Part shown: positions 44,120 through 53,421 of the stretch, piece by piece | Position numbering within the stretch: the stretch's first letter is position 1 | Layout: each line of letters starts with the position of its first letter | Assembly: GCA_018242295.1 (NCBI GenBank) | Contig: JAFECE010000003.1 | Coordinates: 496,001-560,000, forward strand | Length of the DNA stretch: 64,000 nucleotides | Reading direction: 5' to 3' | DNA from: Pseudomonadota bacterium | Lineage (GTDB): Bacteria; Pseudomonadota; Alphaproteobacteria; Rhizobiales; Hyphomicrobiaceae | Position numbers and translations under genes: made by a program | The notes under the pieces: generated by a model | What the model saw: only the letters and a program-made list of their open reading frames with translations | The model's database searches: none | What the model was told of the DNA's origin: nothing

Positions 44120-47100
44120 TCTCGAAATTTTTCATCGAGCGGCCGGTTCTTGCGAACGTCATCGCGCTTCTGATGGTGGTCATCGGCGCCGTTAGCCTGT
44201 TGCGGCTGCCCGTTTCGCAATATCCCGACGTCGTGCCACCGACAGTTCAGGTGACGACGCGCTATCCGGGTGCGAGCGCACGCACGGTGATCGATACGGT
44301 CGCCTTGCCGATCGAGCAGCAGGTGAACGGCGTCGAGCGCATGCTTTACATGCAGTCTTACGCTGCTTCCGACGGAAGCTACTCGCTGACCGTTACTTTC
44401 GAGATCGGCACCGATCTCAACGCGGCGCAAGTGCTGGTGCAGAACCGCGTCTCGGCGGCCATGGCGTCGCTGCCGCAATCAGTTCAGGTGCAGGGCGTCG
44501 TCGTTCAGAAGAAGTCCACGGCCATCCTGCAAATCGTTACGCTGACGTCGCCCGACAACCGCTTCGACAGCCTCTATCTCAGCAACTACGGCACGATCCG
44601 GCTGAAGGATGAAATCGCGCGCTTGCCGGGCGTCGGCAACGTCGTTGTTTTCGGCGCCGGGCAATATTCGATGCGGATCTGGCTCGATCCGGAAAAAATG
44701 CAGGCGCGCGGGCTCAACACCCAGGACGTGATCCAGGCCCTTCAGCAACAAAGCCAGGCGGTGACGGCCGGGCAGATCGGGGCGCCGCCCGTCGCCGGCG
44801 CACAAACCTTCCAATACACGCTCGACGTCGTCGGGCGCTTCGAAGATGCGGAGCAGTTTGCGAACGTCGTCGTCAAAACAGGCAAAGCCGGGGATTTGAC
44901 GCGGTTGCGTGACGTCGGCCGGGTGGAACTCGGCGCGCAGACCTACGCGCAGATTTTCAATCTCAACGGCAAGCAAGCCGCCGGACTTGCGATTTTTCTC
45001 ACGCCCGGAGCAAACGCGCTCGACGTCGCCACCGAAGTCTCGAAGAAGATGCAGGCGCTGGCGAAAGAATTTCCGGAAGGGATGACGTACTCCATTCCGT
45101 TCGACACAACGACATTCGTGCAACAGGCAATATCTGAGGTCTACAAGACCCTGATCGAAGCCGCAGTCCTCGTGTTGATTGTCATCCTCGTCTTCCTTCA
45201 GGATTGGCGGGCGATGCTGGTTCCGGCAACGACCGTGCCGGTGACGATCATCGGCGCTTTCGCTGCGATGGCGGCCTTGGGATTTTCGGTCAACCTTTCC
45301 ACGTTGTTCGCAATCGTGCTCGCCATCGGCATCGTGGTGGACGACGCGATCATCGTCGTCGAGGGCGCGGCTCACAATATTGAACGCGGTATGTCCGGCC
45401 ACGACGCCGCGATTGCCGCCATGAACGTGCTGATGGGGCCGATCATCGGCATCACGCTGGTTCTGATGGCGGTGTTTCTGCCCGCTTCCTTCCTGCCCGG
45501 CCTCACGGGGCAGATGTACGCGCAGTTTGCACTCGTCATCGCGGCGACGGCCTTGATCAGTGCCATCAACGCGGCGACGCTGAAACCCACGCAATGCGCG
45601 CTTTGGCTTCGCCGCCCCGTGCCGCCGGAGAACCGGAATTTCTTCTATCGAGGGTTCAACGCTCTTTATCAGCGCCTCGAGGACCGCTACGCGGGTCTGA
45701 TCGACCGGATGGTTCACCATAGCGGCCTAATGGCGATCATCGCACTCGGCATCATCGGCGGATCAATCTATGGAATGACTCGCGTTCCGACAGGCTTTCT
45801 GCCCATTGAAGACCAGGGATATTTGATCGCGGCCGTGCAGCTTCCGGAAGGCGCGTCACTGGGCCGGACTCAGAAAGCGCTCGAAGAGGTCGAACAGATC
45901 GCGAATGCGGTGCCGGGCGTGGAACGCGTCATCACCATCGCCGGCCAGTCGGCACTCGACAACAGCGCTTCGCTTGCGAACGCCGGCGTTTCCTACATCA
46001 TGTTGAAGGATTGGAGCGCGCGCGGTCCGGGTCAGGATCTGGCGTCGCTCTATAAGACTCTCAACGAGAAGCTTTCGACAATTGCCGACGGCCGTGTGCT
46101 CGTCGTGCCGCCACCGCCGATCCAAGGCATCGGTAATGCCGGCGGCTTCACGATGGTGGTCGAGCTTCGCGACAGTAGTTTCGATCTCGCCAAGCTCGAA
46201 AGCTCGGTCAACGCCATGGTGCGCGCCGCCAGCACGCAGTCGGGCATTCAACGCGCTTCGACGACGTTCCGCGCCACCGCTCCGCAATATCGGGTGACGA
46301 TCGACCGTGAGAAGGTGCAGACGCTTCTGCTGACGACCGATCAGGTGTTTTCGACGCTCGCGAGCTATCTGGGTTCGAGCTACGTCGACCAGTTCAACAA
46401 ATTCGGACGCGTCTTCCAGATCTACGTGCAGGGCGACGCATCCTTCCGTATGACGCCGGATGACATCCTTGGTCTCAGGGTTCGCAATCAGAACGGCGAC
46501 ATGATCCCGCTCGGCACCGTTCTGACGATCACGCCGACCATCGGCGCATCCCTCATCAGCCTTTACAATCTCTACCCCGCCGCCACGATCGTCGGCGTAC
46601 CGGCAAAGGGCTTTTCATCCGGGCAAGCCATCCGGCTGATGGAGGAGATCGCTGCGCACGAGTTGCCGTCCGGGGTCGGCTATTCCTGGACGGCGCTATC
46701 GTATCAAGAGAAGATCGTCGGCGGCCAAATCTATTACGTATTCGCGCTCGCCATGCTTCTCGTCTATCTCGTGCTCGCCGGTCAGTACGAGAGCTGGTAC
46801 GCGCCGATGTCGGTTTTGCTGGCTGTGCCGTTATCCCTCATCGGGCCGGTGCTGGTGTTGCTGGCGGTCGGCGTCGACAACAACCTTTACGTCCAGATCG
46901 GCCTTGTTCTTCTGATCGCGCTCTCGGCAAAGAATGCCATTCTGATCGTGGAGGTCGCGCGCGAGCTCAGAGCCGAAGGCAGGCCGATCCTTGAGTCGGC
47001 ACGTGAAGCCGCGCGGGCCAGGTTCCGGCCGATCCTGATGACGTCGTTTGCGTTCATTCTCGGCGTCGCCCCGCTGGTGTTCGCCACGGGAGCCGGCGCC

Positions 47101-47271
47101 TCGGCGCGGAAATCGATCGGTATCACCGTTTTCAGCGGCATGCTCGCCTCGACGTGCCTGGCGGTGCTTTTCGTTCCGTCGCTCTACGTCATTATCCAGC
47201 GCTTCGAAGAATGGCGCCAATCACGCAAGAAGCAACCGGTTCCCGTGATGGCGCCGCCGCGAAGCGAATAG
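44116..47271 (+). CDS. RND multidrug efflux permease (AcrB/HAE1-like)
   Basis: 1051 residues. Starts MISKFFIERPVLANVIALLM; helix 4 has GIVVDDAIIVVEGAAHNIER with the two relay aspartates; helix 10 has IALSAKNAILIVEVARELR with the conserved lysine. All are marks of proton-driven HAE1 pumps for hydrophobic compounds. Translationally coupled to the AcrA-like gene. No TolC-type channel in the window. The following gene is convergent, 16 bases away. Confidence 0.94.
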   Translation: MISKFFIERPVLANVIALLMVVIGAVSLLRLPVSQYPDVVPPTVQVTTRYPGASARTVIDTVALPIEQQVNGVERMLYMQSYAASDGSYSLTVTFEIGTDLNAAQVLVQNRVSAAMASLPQSVQVQGVVVQKKSTAILQIVTLTSPDNRFDSLYLSNYGTIRLKDEIARLPGVGNVVVFGAGQYSMRIWLDPEKMQARGLNTQDVIQALQQQSQAVTAGQIGAPPVAGAQTFQYTLDVVGRFEDAEQFANVVVKTGKAGDLTRLRDVGRVELGAQTYAQIFNLNGKQAAGLAIFLTPGANALDVATEVSKKMQALAKEFPEGMTYSIPFDTTTFVQQAISEVYKTLIEAAVLVLIVILVFLQDWRAMLVPATTVPVTIIGAFAAMAALGFSVNLSTLFAIVLAIGIVVDDAIIVVEGAAHNIERGMSGHDAAIAAMNVLMGPIIGITLVLMAVFLPASFLPGLTGQMYAQFALVIAATALISAINAATLKPTQCALWLRRPVPPENRNFFYRGFNALYQRLEDRYAGLIDRMVHHSGLMAIIALGIIGGSIYGMTRVPTGFLPIEDQGYLIAAVQLPEGASLGRTQKALEEVEQIANAVPGVERVITIAGQSALDNSASLANAGVSYIMLKDWSARGPGQDLASLYKTLNEKLSTIADGRVLVVPPPPIQGIGNAGGFTMVVELRDSSFDLAKLESSVNAMVRAASTQSGIQRASTTFRATAPQYRVTIDREKVQTLLLTTDQVFSTLASYLGSSYVDQFNKFGRVFQIYVQGDASFRMTPDDILGLRVRNQNGDMIPLGTVLTITPTIGASLISLYNLYPAATIVGVPAKGFSSGQAIRLMEEIAAHELPSGVGYSWTALSYQEKIVGGQIYYVFALAMLLVYLVLAGQYESWYAPMSVLLAVPLSLIGPVLVLLAVGVDNNLYVQIGLVLLIALSAKNAILIVEVARELRAEGRPILESAREAARARFRPILMTSFAFILGVAPLVFATGAGASARKSIGITVFSGMLASTCLAVLFVPSLYVIIQRFEEWRQSRKKQPVPVMAPPRSE

Positions 47272-47287
47272 GCGCCTTTTCGTTCGC

Positions 47288-47911
47288 TTAGTGCCACCAC
47301 AGTGCCGGGTTCGTCAGCAGGTCGAGGACGCTGACCTTGTGGCTGATGGCTGCGAGGTTCGCCGGTTCGCTTTCTGCGATCCGCGGGCCACGAGCCTCGC
47401 GGGCTTCAGCAATCCGCTCGCCATGTATCTCGCGGGCGATGGCCTTTTGCGGAATGCGATGAGGCTTGCCGCTGCCTTTGGCCCGACCGGCTGGCGACGG
47501 TGCGTCCTTCGGCGACGCTCCGTTTTTATCGGGCGTCGCCTCGGCCGATTGGTTCGACGCGAGCATGATCGAGCGTCCAGATGGCGCATCGGATCTTGCG
47601 CCCGGCGTTTTCGGGTCGGCTTCGACCGCCGCTTCGCTGTCACTCTTCGAAATCGAGCCTGTCGTCATGCCGGCAAAAAGGGCACTGACCTTCTCCGCTT
47701 CCTGGCGCGCAGCAGCTGCCTGCCCGCTTTTGGCCTGTAAGGCGGAAGCATATTTTTCCTGTCCCGAAAGCGGGACAAATGCCGGCAACGGCGCCGTGCC
47801 AGCAGATTGCGGGTCTGACGCCGCAGAGGCGGCGGAGTCTGCAAAGGCCGGTGGCACATGTGTGGCGATTAACGCCAAAACCGGTACAACGACTGACGCA
47901 ACAAATTTCAT
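47288..47911 (-). CDS. Secreted low-complexity protein of unknown function
   Basis: 207 residues: a signal peptide (MKFVASVVVPVLALIATHVP, cleaved near FADS), then Ala/Ser/Lys-rich low-complexity sequence without recognised domains, ending SVLDLLTNPALWWH. No family recognised. The conserved-looking C-terminus and codon usage similar to its neighbours support a real gene. Confidence 0.6.
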   Translation of the reverse strand: MKFVASVVVPVLALIATHVPPAFADSAASAASDPQSAGTAPLPAFVPLSGQEKYASALQAKSGQAAAARQEAEKVSALFAGMTTGSISKSDSEAAVEADPKTPGARSDAPSGRSIMLASNQSAEATPDKNGASPKDAPSPAGRAKGSGKPHRIPQKAIAREIHGERIAEAREARGPRIAESEPANLAAISHKVSVLDLLTNPALWWH

Positions 47912-48234
47912 AACTGACGCCCTTCACTCCCCAAGGACAGTCAGAAACTCAACGAGGGCAATAGAAAGGCTGGAGTTCTCCGATCGAACCTAACACCCGT
48001 CAGAAATCCTCGCGTCGCGCCGTGACCCTGTTCGGCAGGCCGGAATGCATTCATTAACTTTTATAACCGAGACGTTAGCTCCGGCATCGAATGGGAGGTT
48101 CGCAAATGAACACCGTCTTTTCAATCGGGAGGCCGTGCGGCTCAGTTAAGCTCAGAGTAATGCATTGTGGGGATGATATCTCGGGGGGCCGAATAAGCGC
48201 GCCCGGCCTTATCGTTAGACAATAATTTTCCCTC
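47912..48234. other. Intergenic region, no gene recognised
   Basis: About 320 bases between the divergent secreted-protein gene and the Hpt gene, with an AT-rich stretch near 48045-48065 (TTCATTAACTTTTATAACC) that may hold promoters. Confidence 0.4.
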
Positions 48235-48621
48235 ATGAAGTCTCCGATGTCCGAGGCCGTAATTACCGACGAGGGCCCAGTCCTGGATGCCAACAAGTTG
48301 CTGCGAATGCGCGGCTATTTGGACATGGTGGGCTTTCGGAACATTATCGGCGAATTCGAGACGGGAATTCGCCAGCGACTCGTTAATCTCGAGTCGCTCG
48401 AGCTTTCGCCTTCGCAGATCGAAGCCATCTGCCACGATCTTATCAACTTCTCCGGGACGCTCGGAATGTACGAGCTGATGTCGGCAGCCGAGAGATTGCG
48501 GGAATACGCACGCCGTCATGCGCGCGCCGATGTCGTTTCGGCTCAAATGGACCTGCGAAGCGCGGGTGGACGCGCCATTGCTGCGCTGGACGCCTTCATG
48601 GGGGACGCCGGTGATGACTAA
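48235..48621 (+). CDS. Histidine phosphotransfer (Hpt)-like protein
   Basis: 128 residues, all-helical. The Hpt pattern is visible in IEAICHDLINFSGTLGMYEL, whose histidine is the candidate phosphorylation site, followed by SAAERLREYARRHARAD. It would relay phosphate between a hybrid kinase and a response regulator. The adjacent hybrid kinase, overlapping by 8 bases, is the obvious donor. No strong ribosome site at this ATG; the ATG at 48250 is an alternative. Confidence 0.75.
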   Translation: MKSPMSEAVITDEGPVLDANKLLRMRGYLDMVGFRNIIGEFETGIRQRLVNLESLELSPSQIEAICHDLINFSGTLGMYELMSAAERLREYARRHARADVVSAQMDLRSAGGRAIAALDAFMGDAGDD

Positions 48622-50431
48622 GTTTCTCCTGCATCGCGATCAGTTGTCCGCCGTCGCGCGCGTCACCCCTTATGCGATGGCTGGATACGGAGTGAATGTC
48701 GCGCTCGCGACCGCTGCCTTCTGGAACACCATACCGACTCGAGATCTTCTTCTCTGGGCTTTCTTGTCGCTGACGGCAGGCGGAATCGTCGCCGCGCGAT
48801 CGTTTCATCGTACGCAGGTCCCTCGCGATCAGAACCCCGACGAATTGCGGAGCGCGCGCAACGCGCTCATTTTCGCCGTGCTTCTGGCGCTCCCCTGGTC
48901 GTCTTTGGCGATCATCTGGGCGGGTACCGTCAGCGGGACGAGCGAAGCGATCCTGATGGCATTCGTGGTCGGCATGGCGGCGAGCGGCAGCATCCTGCTT
49001 GCGCCGATACCGGCGGCGGCGCTGACCTATGCAGGCACGATCCTCGGTCCGCTCATCATCAAACTGATGGTTCTCGGCGGTCGAGAGAACGTGGTTCTTG
49101 GTGCGCTCGCCATCAGCTTCCTGGTTTTCCTCATCGTCCTCGTCATGACGAACGCTCGCATGTTCATGGAGCGTTTGAAAGTTCTGCAACGGCTCAAATT
49201 CTCCATCGAGGACGCTAAGGCTGCGAATGAAGCGGCACAGCGCGCAAACTCTGCGAAGTCGGAATTCTTCGCAACGATGAGCCATGAGATCAGAACGCCG
49301 CTCAACAGCGTAATCGGCTATACGAGCCTCGTGCTGGCGCGACGCAGCTTGAATGCGGAAGACGCGCGTGACCTCGAAATCGTGCGGGACGCGGGACGAT
49401 CGCTCCTCAATACCGTGAATGACATTCTCGACTTTTCCGCTATCGAAGCTGGCCGCCTGAAGCTGTTGCTTGCGCCGACGCTGCTCAGGCCGATGATCGA
49501 GAGTTGCCTGTCACTGATGCAAGTGGAGGCGCGGGCGAAAGGTCTCGTTCTAAGCGCCGAGATCGATGGCGCGCTGGATGAAGTGAACGTCGAGGCTGAC
49601 GCGCAACGAGTCCGGCAGGTCCTCGTCAATCTCGTCGGCAACGCGGTGAAATTCACGTCAGAAGGCCGCGTCGATGTCGAGGCCAAATGGCTGAGGCGTT
49701 CCGATGATATCGTCGCCGTCCGGTTTATCGTGAAGGATACGGGGCCTGGCATACCTCAAAAGTCGATACCGGAACTGTTCAACAGGTTTAGCCAGCTCGA
49801 CGGAAGCTACGAACGGCGCTTCACGGGATCGGGCCTCGGGCTTGCCATCAGCAAAAGTATCGTTGTTGCGATGGATGGCGAAATCGGCGTGCAAAGCGAA
49901 CTCGGCGTGGGGTCGGCGTTTTGGTTCGAACTGCCTCTCATCGTCAGCCGCGCGCTGCCTGCGATCGATCGTTCCGTGGAAGCGAGACCGGCCAGCCCCG
50001 GCGGCCTTAACATTCTCGTGGTCGACGACATGGAACCCAACAGACGCCTAACCTCGACAGTGTTGCGCCGCGCCGGTCATCGCGCGGTGACGGCCGCGAG
50101 CGGCGCGGAGGCCATCTCGCTGGCGAAGTCCGAGACTTTCGATGTCATTCTCATGGACATGCAGATGCCGGGGATGAACGGCCTCGCGGCGACGAAGGAA
50201 ATCCGGACGTTACCGCCAAGCCAGGGCCAAGTTCCCATCATCGCCATGACGGCGAACGTTCTTCCCAACGAAATCGCAAGCTGTTATGCGGCCGGCATGA
50301 CAGCGCATATCGGCAAGCCCTTCGAAATTGATGAGTTGCTGCGCACGATCGAAGCCGCGAGCGACGGCGCAACTGCAAGCGCTCGCGCTCGTCTGCCCGC
50401 TGCCATGATGGCTCGACGAAAACCGTTCTGA
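48614..50431 (+). CDS. Hybrid sensor histidine kinase with C-terminal receiver
   Basis: 605 residues. About six membrane helices lie in residues 15-180 without a large periplasmic loop. A short coiled coil comes before the HisKA domain (phospho-acceptor H224 in [19 protein letters not shown]). HATPase follows (N box [12 protein letters not shown] boxes DTGPGI and [11 protein letters not shown]). The receiver domain starts at about 465, with phospho-acceptor D515 in [13 protein letters not shown]. Signal unknown; the membrane helices may themselves sense it. The start overlaps the Hpt gene by 8 bases, so the pair forms a phosphorelay. The output regulator is not adjacent; the receiver-only protein at 52459 is a candidate. 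Confidence 0.93.
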   Translation: MTKFLLHRDQLSAVARVTPYAMAGYGVNVALATAAFWNTIPTRDLLLWAFLSLTAGGIVAARSFHRTQVPRDQNPDELRSARNALIFAVLLALPWSSLAIIWAGTVSGTSEAILMAFVVGMAASGSILLAPIPAAALTYAGTILGPLIIKLMVLGGRENVVLGALAISFLVFLIVLVMTNARMFMERLKVLQRLKFSIEDAKAANEAAQRANSAKSEFFATMSHEIRTPLNSVIGYTSLVLARRSLNAEDARDLEIVRDAGRSLLNTVNDILDFSAIEAGRLKLLLAPTLLRPMIESCLSLMQVEARAKGLVLSAEIDGALDEVNVEADAQRVRQVLVNLVGNAVKFTSEGRVDVEAKWLRRSDDIVAVRFIVKDTGPGIPQKSIPELFNRFSQLDGSYERRFTGSGLGLAISKSIVVAMDGEIGVQSELGVGSAFWFELPLIVSRALPAIDRSVEARPASPGGLNILVVDDMEPNRRLTSTVLRRAGHRAVTAASGAEAISLAKSETFDVILMDMQMPGMNGLAATKEIRTLPPSQGQVPIIAMTANVLPNEIASCYAAGMTAHIGKPFEIDELLRTIEAASDGATASARARLPAAMMARRKPF

Positions 50432-50638
50432 TCGCCGTCCAGCGTCGCTTGACCGATGCGCGGCATTCCGTGGGTGGCCGCCATGTCACAACTGTTACAT
50501 ACTGCGTCGGATTGTGAATTGTTTGTGACGTCGAATTTCTGTATTGGCTGCCTCCTTCAGCGGGAAGAGCGTCGCTGCTTGAACGGTCGGCACAGCGGGA
50601 GCCGATACCGCCAGGCGTGAGGGTGACGTGTTCCTGTC

Positions 50639-50670
50639 AGCCCTGCCAGAGATGGCAGGGCTCTCTGTTT
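50639..50670 (+). terminator. Hairpin terminator-like structure
   Basis: 10-bp perfect stem AGCCCTGCCA/TGGCAGGGCT with loop GAGA, followed by CTCTGTTTT, about 210 bases after the kinase stop codon. The preceding 200 bases hold no recognised gene. Confidence 0.6.
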
Positions 50671-50692
50671 TCTGCAGTGGTCATCACGCAAA

Positions 50693-50721
50693 AAAAGCCC
50701 CGGTCGTCCGGGGCTTTTTCA
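50693..50721. terminator. Bidirectional terminator
   Basis: 11-bp stem AAAAGCCCCGG/CCGGGGCTTTT with loop TCGT. It has T runs on both strands and lies 10 bases beyond the stop of the glycine-rich gene (- strand). Confidence 0.85.
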
Positions 50722-50727
50722 TCAATC

Positions 50728-51156
50728 CTAGTAGCCAATGTAACGGCAGATGCGCCGGCCGTAGCGCCAGAAGCAGGTGTAATCGTCGCCGTAGTAATAG
50801 TCGTCGTAATAACCGTCTCCGAAGAAGAACGGGACGGCTACGAAACGCCTATGATGGAAGCGATCGAAATCTCTGCCCATATGACCGCCGTTACGGAAGC
50901 CGAAGCCTTCGTGGCTCATTCGGCCCATTCCACCACCCCATCCACCGCCGCCGTGGCCCATGCCGCCACCCCAACCGCCGCCGCCATGGCCCATGCCACC
51001 GCCGCCGCCCATCGAGAAGCCGCCACCGCCTCCCCCATGGCCACCTCCGCCTCCTCCGCCGCCCCCACCGCCACCATGGGCGTCGGCAGAAACCGAGAAC
51101 GCCGTGACCGCGAGCGCGGCCGCAGCGATTGTTGCTAATCTTCGGATACTTTTCAT
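50728..51156 (-). CDS. Secreted Gly/His-rich repeat protein
   Basis: 142 residues: a signal peptide (RLATIAAAALAVTAFSVSAD), glycine runs up to twelve long, a tandem unit of the type MGHGGGGWGGG, then an aromatic/aspartate-rich tail (DGYYDDYYYGDDY) ending FWRYGRRICRYIGY. Such proteins are envelope-associated and low-complexity; function unknown. The C-terminal R-R-I-C-R-Y motif recurs in the protein at 53422-53856. Start: ATG 51156 with GAGGAAG upstream; the ATG at 51171 overlaps that ribosome site. Confidence 0.75.
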   Translation of the reverse strand: MKSIRRLATIAAAALAVTAFSVSADAHGGGGGGGGGGGGHGGGGGGFSMGGGGGMGHGGGGWGGGMGHGGGGWGGGMGRMSHEGFGFRNGGHMGRDFDRFHHRRFVAVPFFFGDGYYDDYYYGDDYTCFWRYGRRICRYIGY

Positions 51157-51520
51157 TTGGGTCTTCCTCATCCATTGGGAGCTAAGTGACTCCGATGAGG
51201 AGAAAACCTTCGCCGGGTGCGTTTGTTGCGCGCTGTCTTGGCACAGAGAGAGGCCGAGGAAAGTGAACCCGGCGGATGATTTGTCATCCCCCTAATTCAA
51301 TTCCAATGATCGTCCAAAAGCTTATGTTTTGAGCTTGCTGCTCGACGGGATCTGGCGGTTTGAGCAATGCAAAATCTGAAAAGCACATGCGCGTTGCGAA
51401 TACGTGAAGAAACAGCTCACTGACCCAAAAACATATGTCCCCTTGGTATCGGAACTGCGCAGTACCCTCGTGGATTCTCCTCGTATCGATTTCGAGTACG
51501 GGGATACGCTGGAGACCTAG
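51157..51520. other. Intergenic region, no gene recognised
   Basis: About 360 bases between the glycine-rich gene (-) and the small + strand gene. Divergent promoters are expected; none is clear. Confidence 0.4.
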
Positions 51521-51745
51521 ATGCACGAAGACAATTGGCTGATCGAGTTCAAAAATCGGGCCGCGCCGCGTCTGCGAGAAATGTTCGAGCGGGACTTGGA
51601 TAAAACTCCGGCTTTTCTGTCCGATCTGCTCGCGCGCTTGCAGCAGTTGGAAAGAGAGCGCACACCGGCGAACTCGCAAAAAATGAAGACGCCGACTTCG
51701 GGGGAAAAGCCGGCGTCTTTTAGGACGGCGTTATGGGGGGAATAA
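51521..51745 (+). CDS. Possible 74-residue helical protein
   Basis: Starts MHEDNWLIEFKNRAAPRLRE; the first ~55 residues are charged and predicted helical (FLSDLLARLQQLERER). GGAGA lies six bases before the ATG and third codon positions are GC-rich in that part. The last ~20 codons coincide with strong hairpins at 51686-51749, so the 3' end is also structured RNA. Family not recognised. Confidence 0.4.
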   Translation: MHEDNWLIEFKNRAAPRLREMFERDLDKTPAFLSDLLARLQQLERERTPANSQKMKTPTSGEKPASFRTALWGE

Positions 51746-51775
51746 CGCCAGGGACTACAATCTGGGGGAGATTGT
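51686..51775 (+). ncRNA. Three consecutive hairpins with G-rich loops
   Basis: H1 51686-51719: arms AAGACGCCG/CGGCGTCTT, inner CTT/AAG, loop CGGGGGAA, followed by TT. H2 51727-51749: arms GGCGTTAT/ATAACGCC, loop GGGGGGA. H3 51757-51775: arms ACAATCT/AGATTGT, loop GGGGG followed by A. Each apical loop presents five or six G and a GGA. This may be a 3' untranslated region or a small RNA that binds an RNA-binding protein or anti-sense C-rich sequence; no family is recognised. Confidence 0.4.
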
Positions 51776-51997
51776 CAGTGTAGAACGGCTACAGGCCGTC
51801 TTGGGTTCCCAGAGACTGAAAAAAATCGCGGGTGAAGACAGTAAATTGGATCAACAAGGTTCCTCGCTCTCTAACGGAGCGAGGCGCAATGCTTTGATTT
51901 TGCGGAGGTTTGGTGCACGGACACTCGGAAGGTATCCGAACAATCCTTCTACCGTGCGAATATGACCGGCTCGCTGAGCTTGGTCGAGAAGCCGCGG
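51746..51997. other. Intergenic region with further hairpins
   Basis: After the G-loop hairpins there are two more: ACGGC/GCCGT (51785-51799) and an 8-bp stem CCTCGCTC/GAGCGAGG (51862-51884). No gene recognised. The region ends at the stop of the ribbon-helix-helix gene. Confidence 0.45.
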
Positions 51998-52252
51998 CTA
52001 CTCCTCGCCTTCGGCCTTATCGACGTCCTTGAAGCGGCTACCGTTGGCGATACCGAGTACGCCAAAATCCTGAGACCGGGAACGATCGTCGGCTTCACCC
52101 GTCGGCGCACTCGATAGCCCGCGCTTCAGCAATTCTCGCACGGCCGCCGCGCGGCTCGGCAGGCGATACCTATAGCGAAAGTCATCGACAGCTCGAAGCT
52201 CATCCGGCTCGAGCATAATTTGCAGGCGCTCGTCTCTGATTGCGGCACACAT
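51998..52252 (-). CDS. Ribbon-helix-helix family small protein
   Basis: 84 residues. The first ~48 fit a ribbon-helix-helix fold: strand RLQIMLEPDELRAVDDFRYR and helix SRAAAVRELLKRGLS. A polar tail follows (DDRSRSQDFGVLG). Probably DNA-binding, like CopG/Arc-type regulators or antitoxins, but no toxin gene is adjacent. Confidence 0.75.
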   Translation of the reverse strand: MCAAIRDERLQIMLEPDELRAVDDFRYRYRLPSRAAAVRELLKRGLSSAPTGEADDRSRSQDFGVLGIANGSRFKDVDKAEGEE

Positions 52253-52458
52253 CGCGATCTCCTTCGCGCATTCTCAAAGTCGCAAGACCGAAAATTAGTA
52301 AGCTACTCAAGTTGAGCGGGGACACAGCTTAACGACGAGCGAGCAGAAACGGTTTCCTCAGCGCCCTCACAAATTTGCGACTGAACAGCAAGTTGCGCCT
52401 TCAACGGATTGATTCATTGCGCAAAAGGATCGAGGCTCACGTCCTTGGAGTGGGGTGT

Positions 52459-52878
52459 ATGATGTTTTGCGGCTCGATATGCATGGTGAAGGCCGATACT
52501 CTCAGACAGTTCCCGGCGCCGCGCGTCCTGCTGGTGGAGGACAACACGCTGATCGGTCTCGACCTCGAAGTCATTCTCAAGGGGTATGGCTGTCGCGTTA
52601 TTGGACCGATCTTGAGCGTGCGGGATGCGCTCGCACTTCTCTCGACGCAAGACGTCGATATTGCCGTAATCGATTGCCTGCTGGAGGACGGCGAAGCGGC
52701 GCCTTTGGCTCGCGCTCTCGACGAAAAAGGCATTCCATTTGCGATTTGCACGGGCGGAGGCGAGGAAGACCTCGGGATGCTCTATCCCAATACGCCATTC
52801 CTCGCAAAACCTTACAATCCCGATGACGTCTCGATGGTTGTGAACAGTCTCATAGCCAGCCGGCTCGCGAACGGTTGA
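52459..52878 (+). CDS. Stand-alone response regulator (receiver domain only)
   Basis: 139 residues consisting of one receiver domain: acidic pocket VLLVEDNTLIGLDLEV, phospho-acceptor aspartate in DVDIAVIDCLLEDGE, switch threonine region FAICTGGG and the lysine in FLAKPYNPDDV. No output domain, so it acts by protein contact or in a phosphorelay, for instance with the Hpt protein encoded about 4 kb upstream. GGAG before the ATG at 52459 supports that start; ATG 52483 is possible. Confidence 0.88.
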   Translation: MMFCGSICMVKADTLRQFPAPRVLLVEDNTLIGLDLEVILKGYGCRVIGPILSVRDALALLSTQDVDIAVIDCLLEDGEAAPLARALDEKGIPFAICTGGGEEDLGMLYPNTPFLAKPYNPDDVSMVVNSLIASRLANG

Positions 52879-53421
52879 CTCGATGCGGCGAGTTGCCCGT
52901 CGCATCGCCGCTCTTGAAGGTCATTCCGGAGATTCCCGTTTGCCCAGAGCGCCGGCACCGCCAGCCAAGTCGCGCGATAGGAACGAGGCTTCCAATTTGC
53001 ATCAGGGCTCGACAAAGGTCGTCGTTCTTGCCGTCGCGGATAACGATTGCGTTCGCGCGGGCCCTTTCGAAGCGCAACAAGCCGTTCGAAGTCGAAAAGC
53101 TTCAGTCGAAGCTGCGTAAAATTTTGGATGAATAGGTATCGCGTCCGACGATCCGTGGTCATCGTGCGTTAACTCGCAGCGCCCAAGCTCAGAGGGTTTC
53201 ACCGACAATCTGCCTGCCGATGAGACTGCGCGACGCATGACGCGTAACTCCATTAGCTCAGCTGCCGAGTTGTTTTGGCGTTGCCAGGAGCGCGCGGGCA
53301 GCAAACGAAAACCGACTGTTCCAAGCCCGGCTCGTTCGTCAGCCCCGCGCGACGGAACAATGAGCGCGTTTTCTTCCGCGTACTGCCCATACGTTGGCTG
53401 ACGAGCAATGAGGTCTCATCA
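52879..53421. other. Intergenic region with a possible receiver-domain remnant
   Basis: About 540 bases. At 53076-53135 the + strand encodes NKPFEVEKLQSKLRKILDE followed by a stop, which resembles the last helix of a response regulator, but no intact receiver frame leads into it. The rest is unrecognised. The promoter of the next gene should lie near 53380. Confidence 0.35.

Noticed and set aside
44479-45720. 413-codon frame on the - strand
   Set aside because: Antisense to the AcrB-like permease; rich in Asp, Arg and His as expected for a shadow frame.
50900-51100. Repetitive GC-rich tract
   Set aside because: Encodes glycine runs of the secreted protein at 50728-51156; not a mobile or CRISPR repeat.
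51284-51679. 131-codon - strand frame overlapping the small + strand gene
   Set aside because: No ribosome site or family match; the + strand frame has a ribosome site and more plausible codons.
53248-53290. tRNA-like box (TTAGCTCAGCTG)
   Set aside because: No flanking acceptor, anticodon or T arms can be folded.
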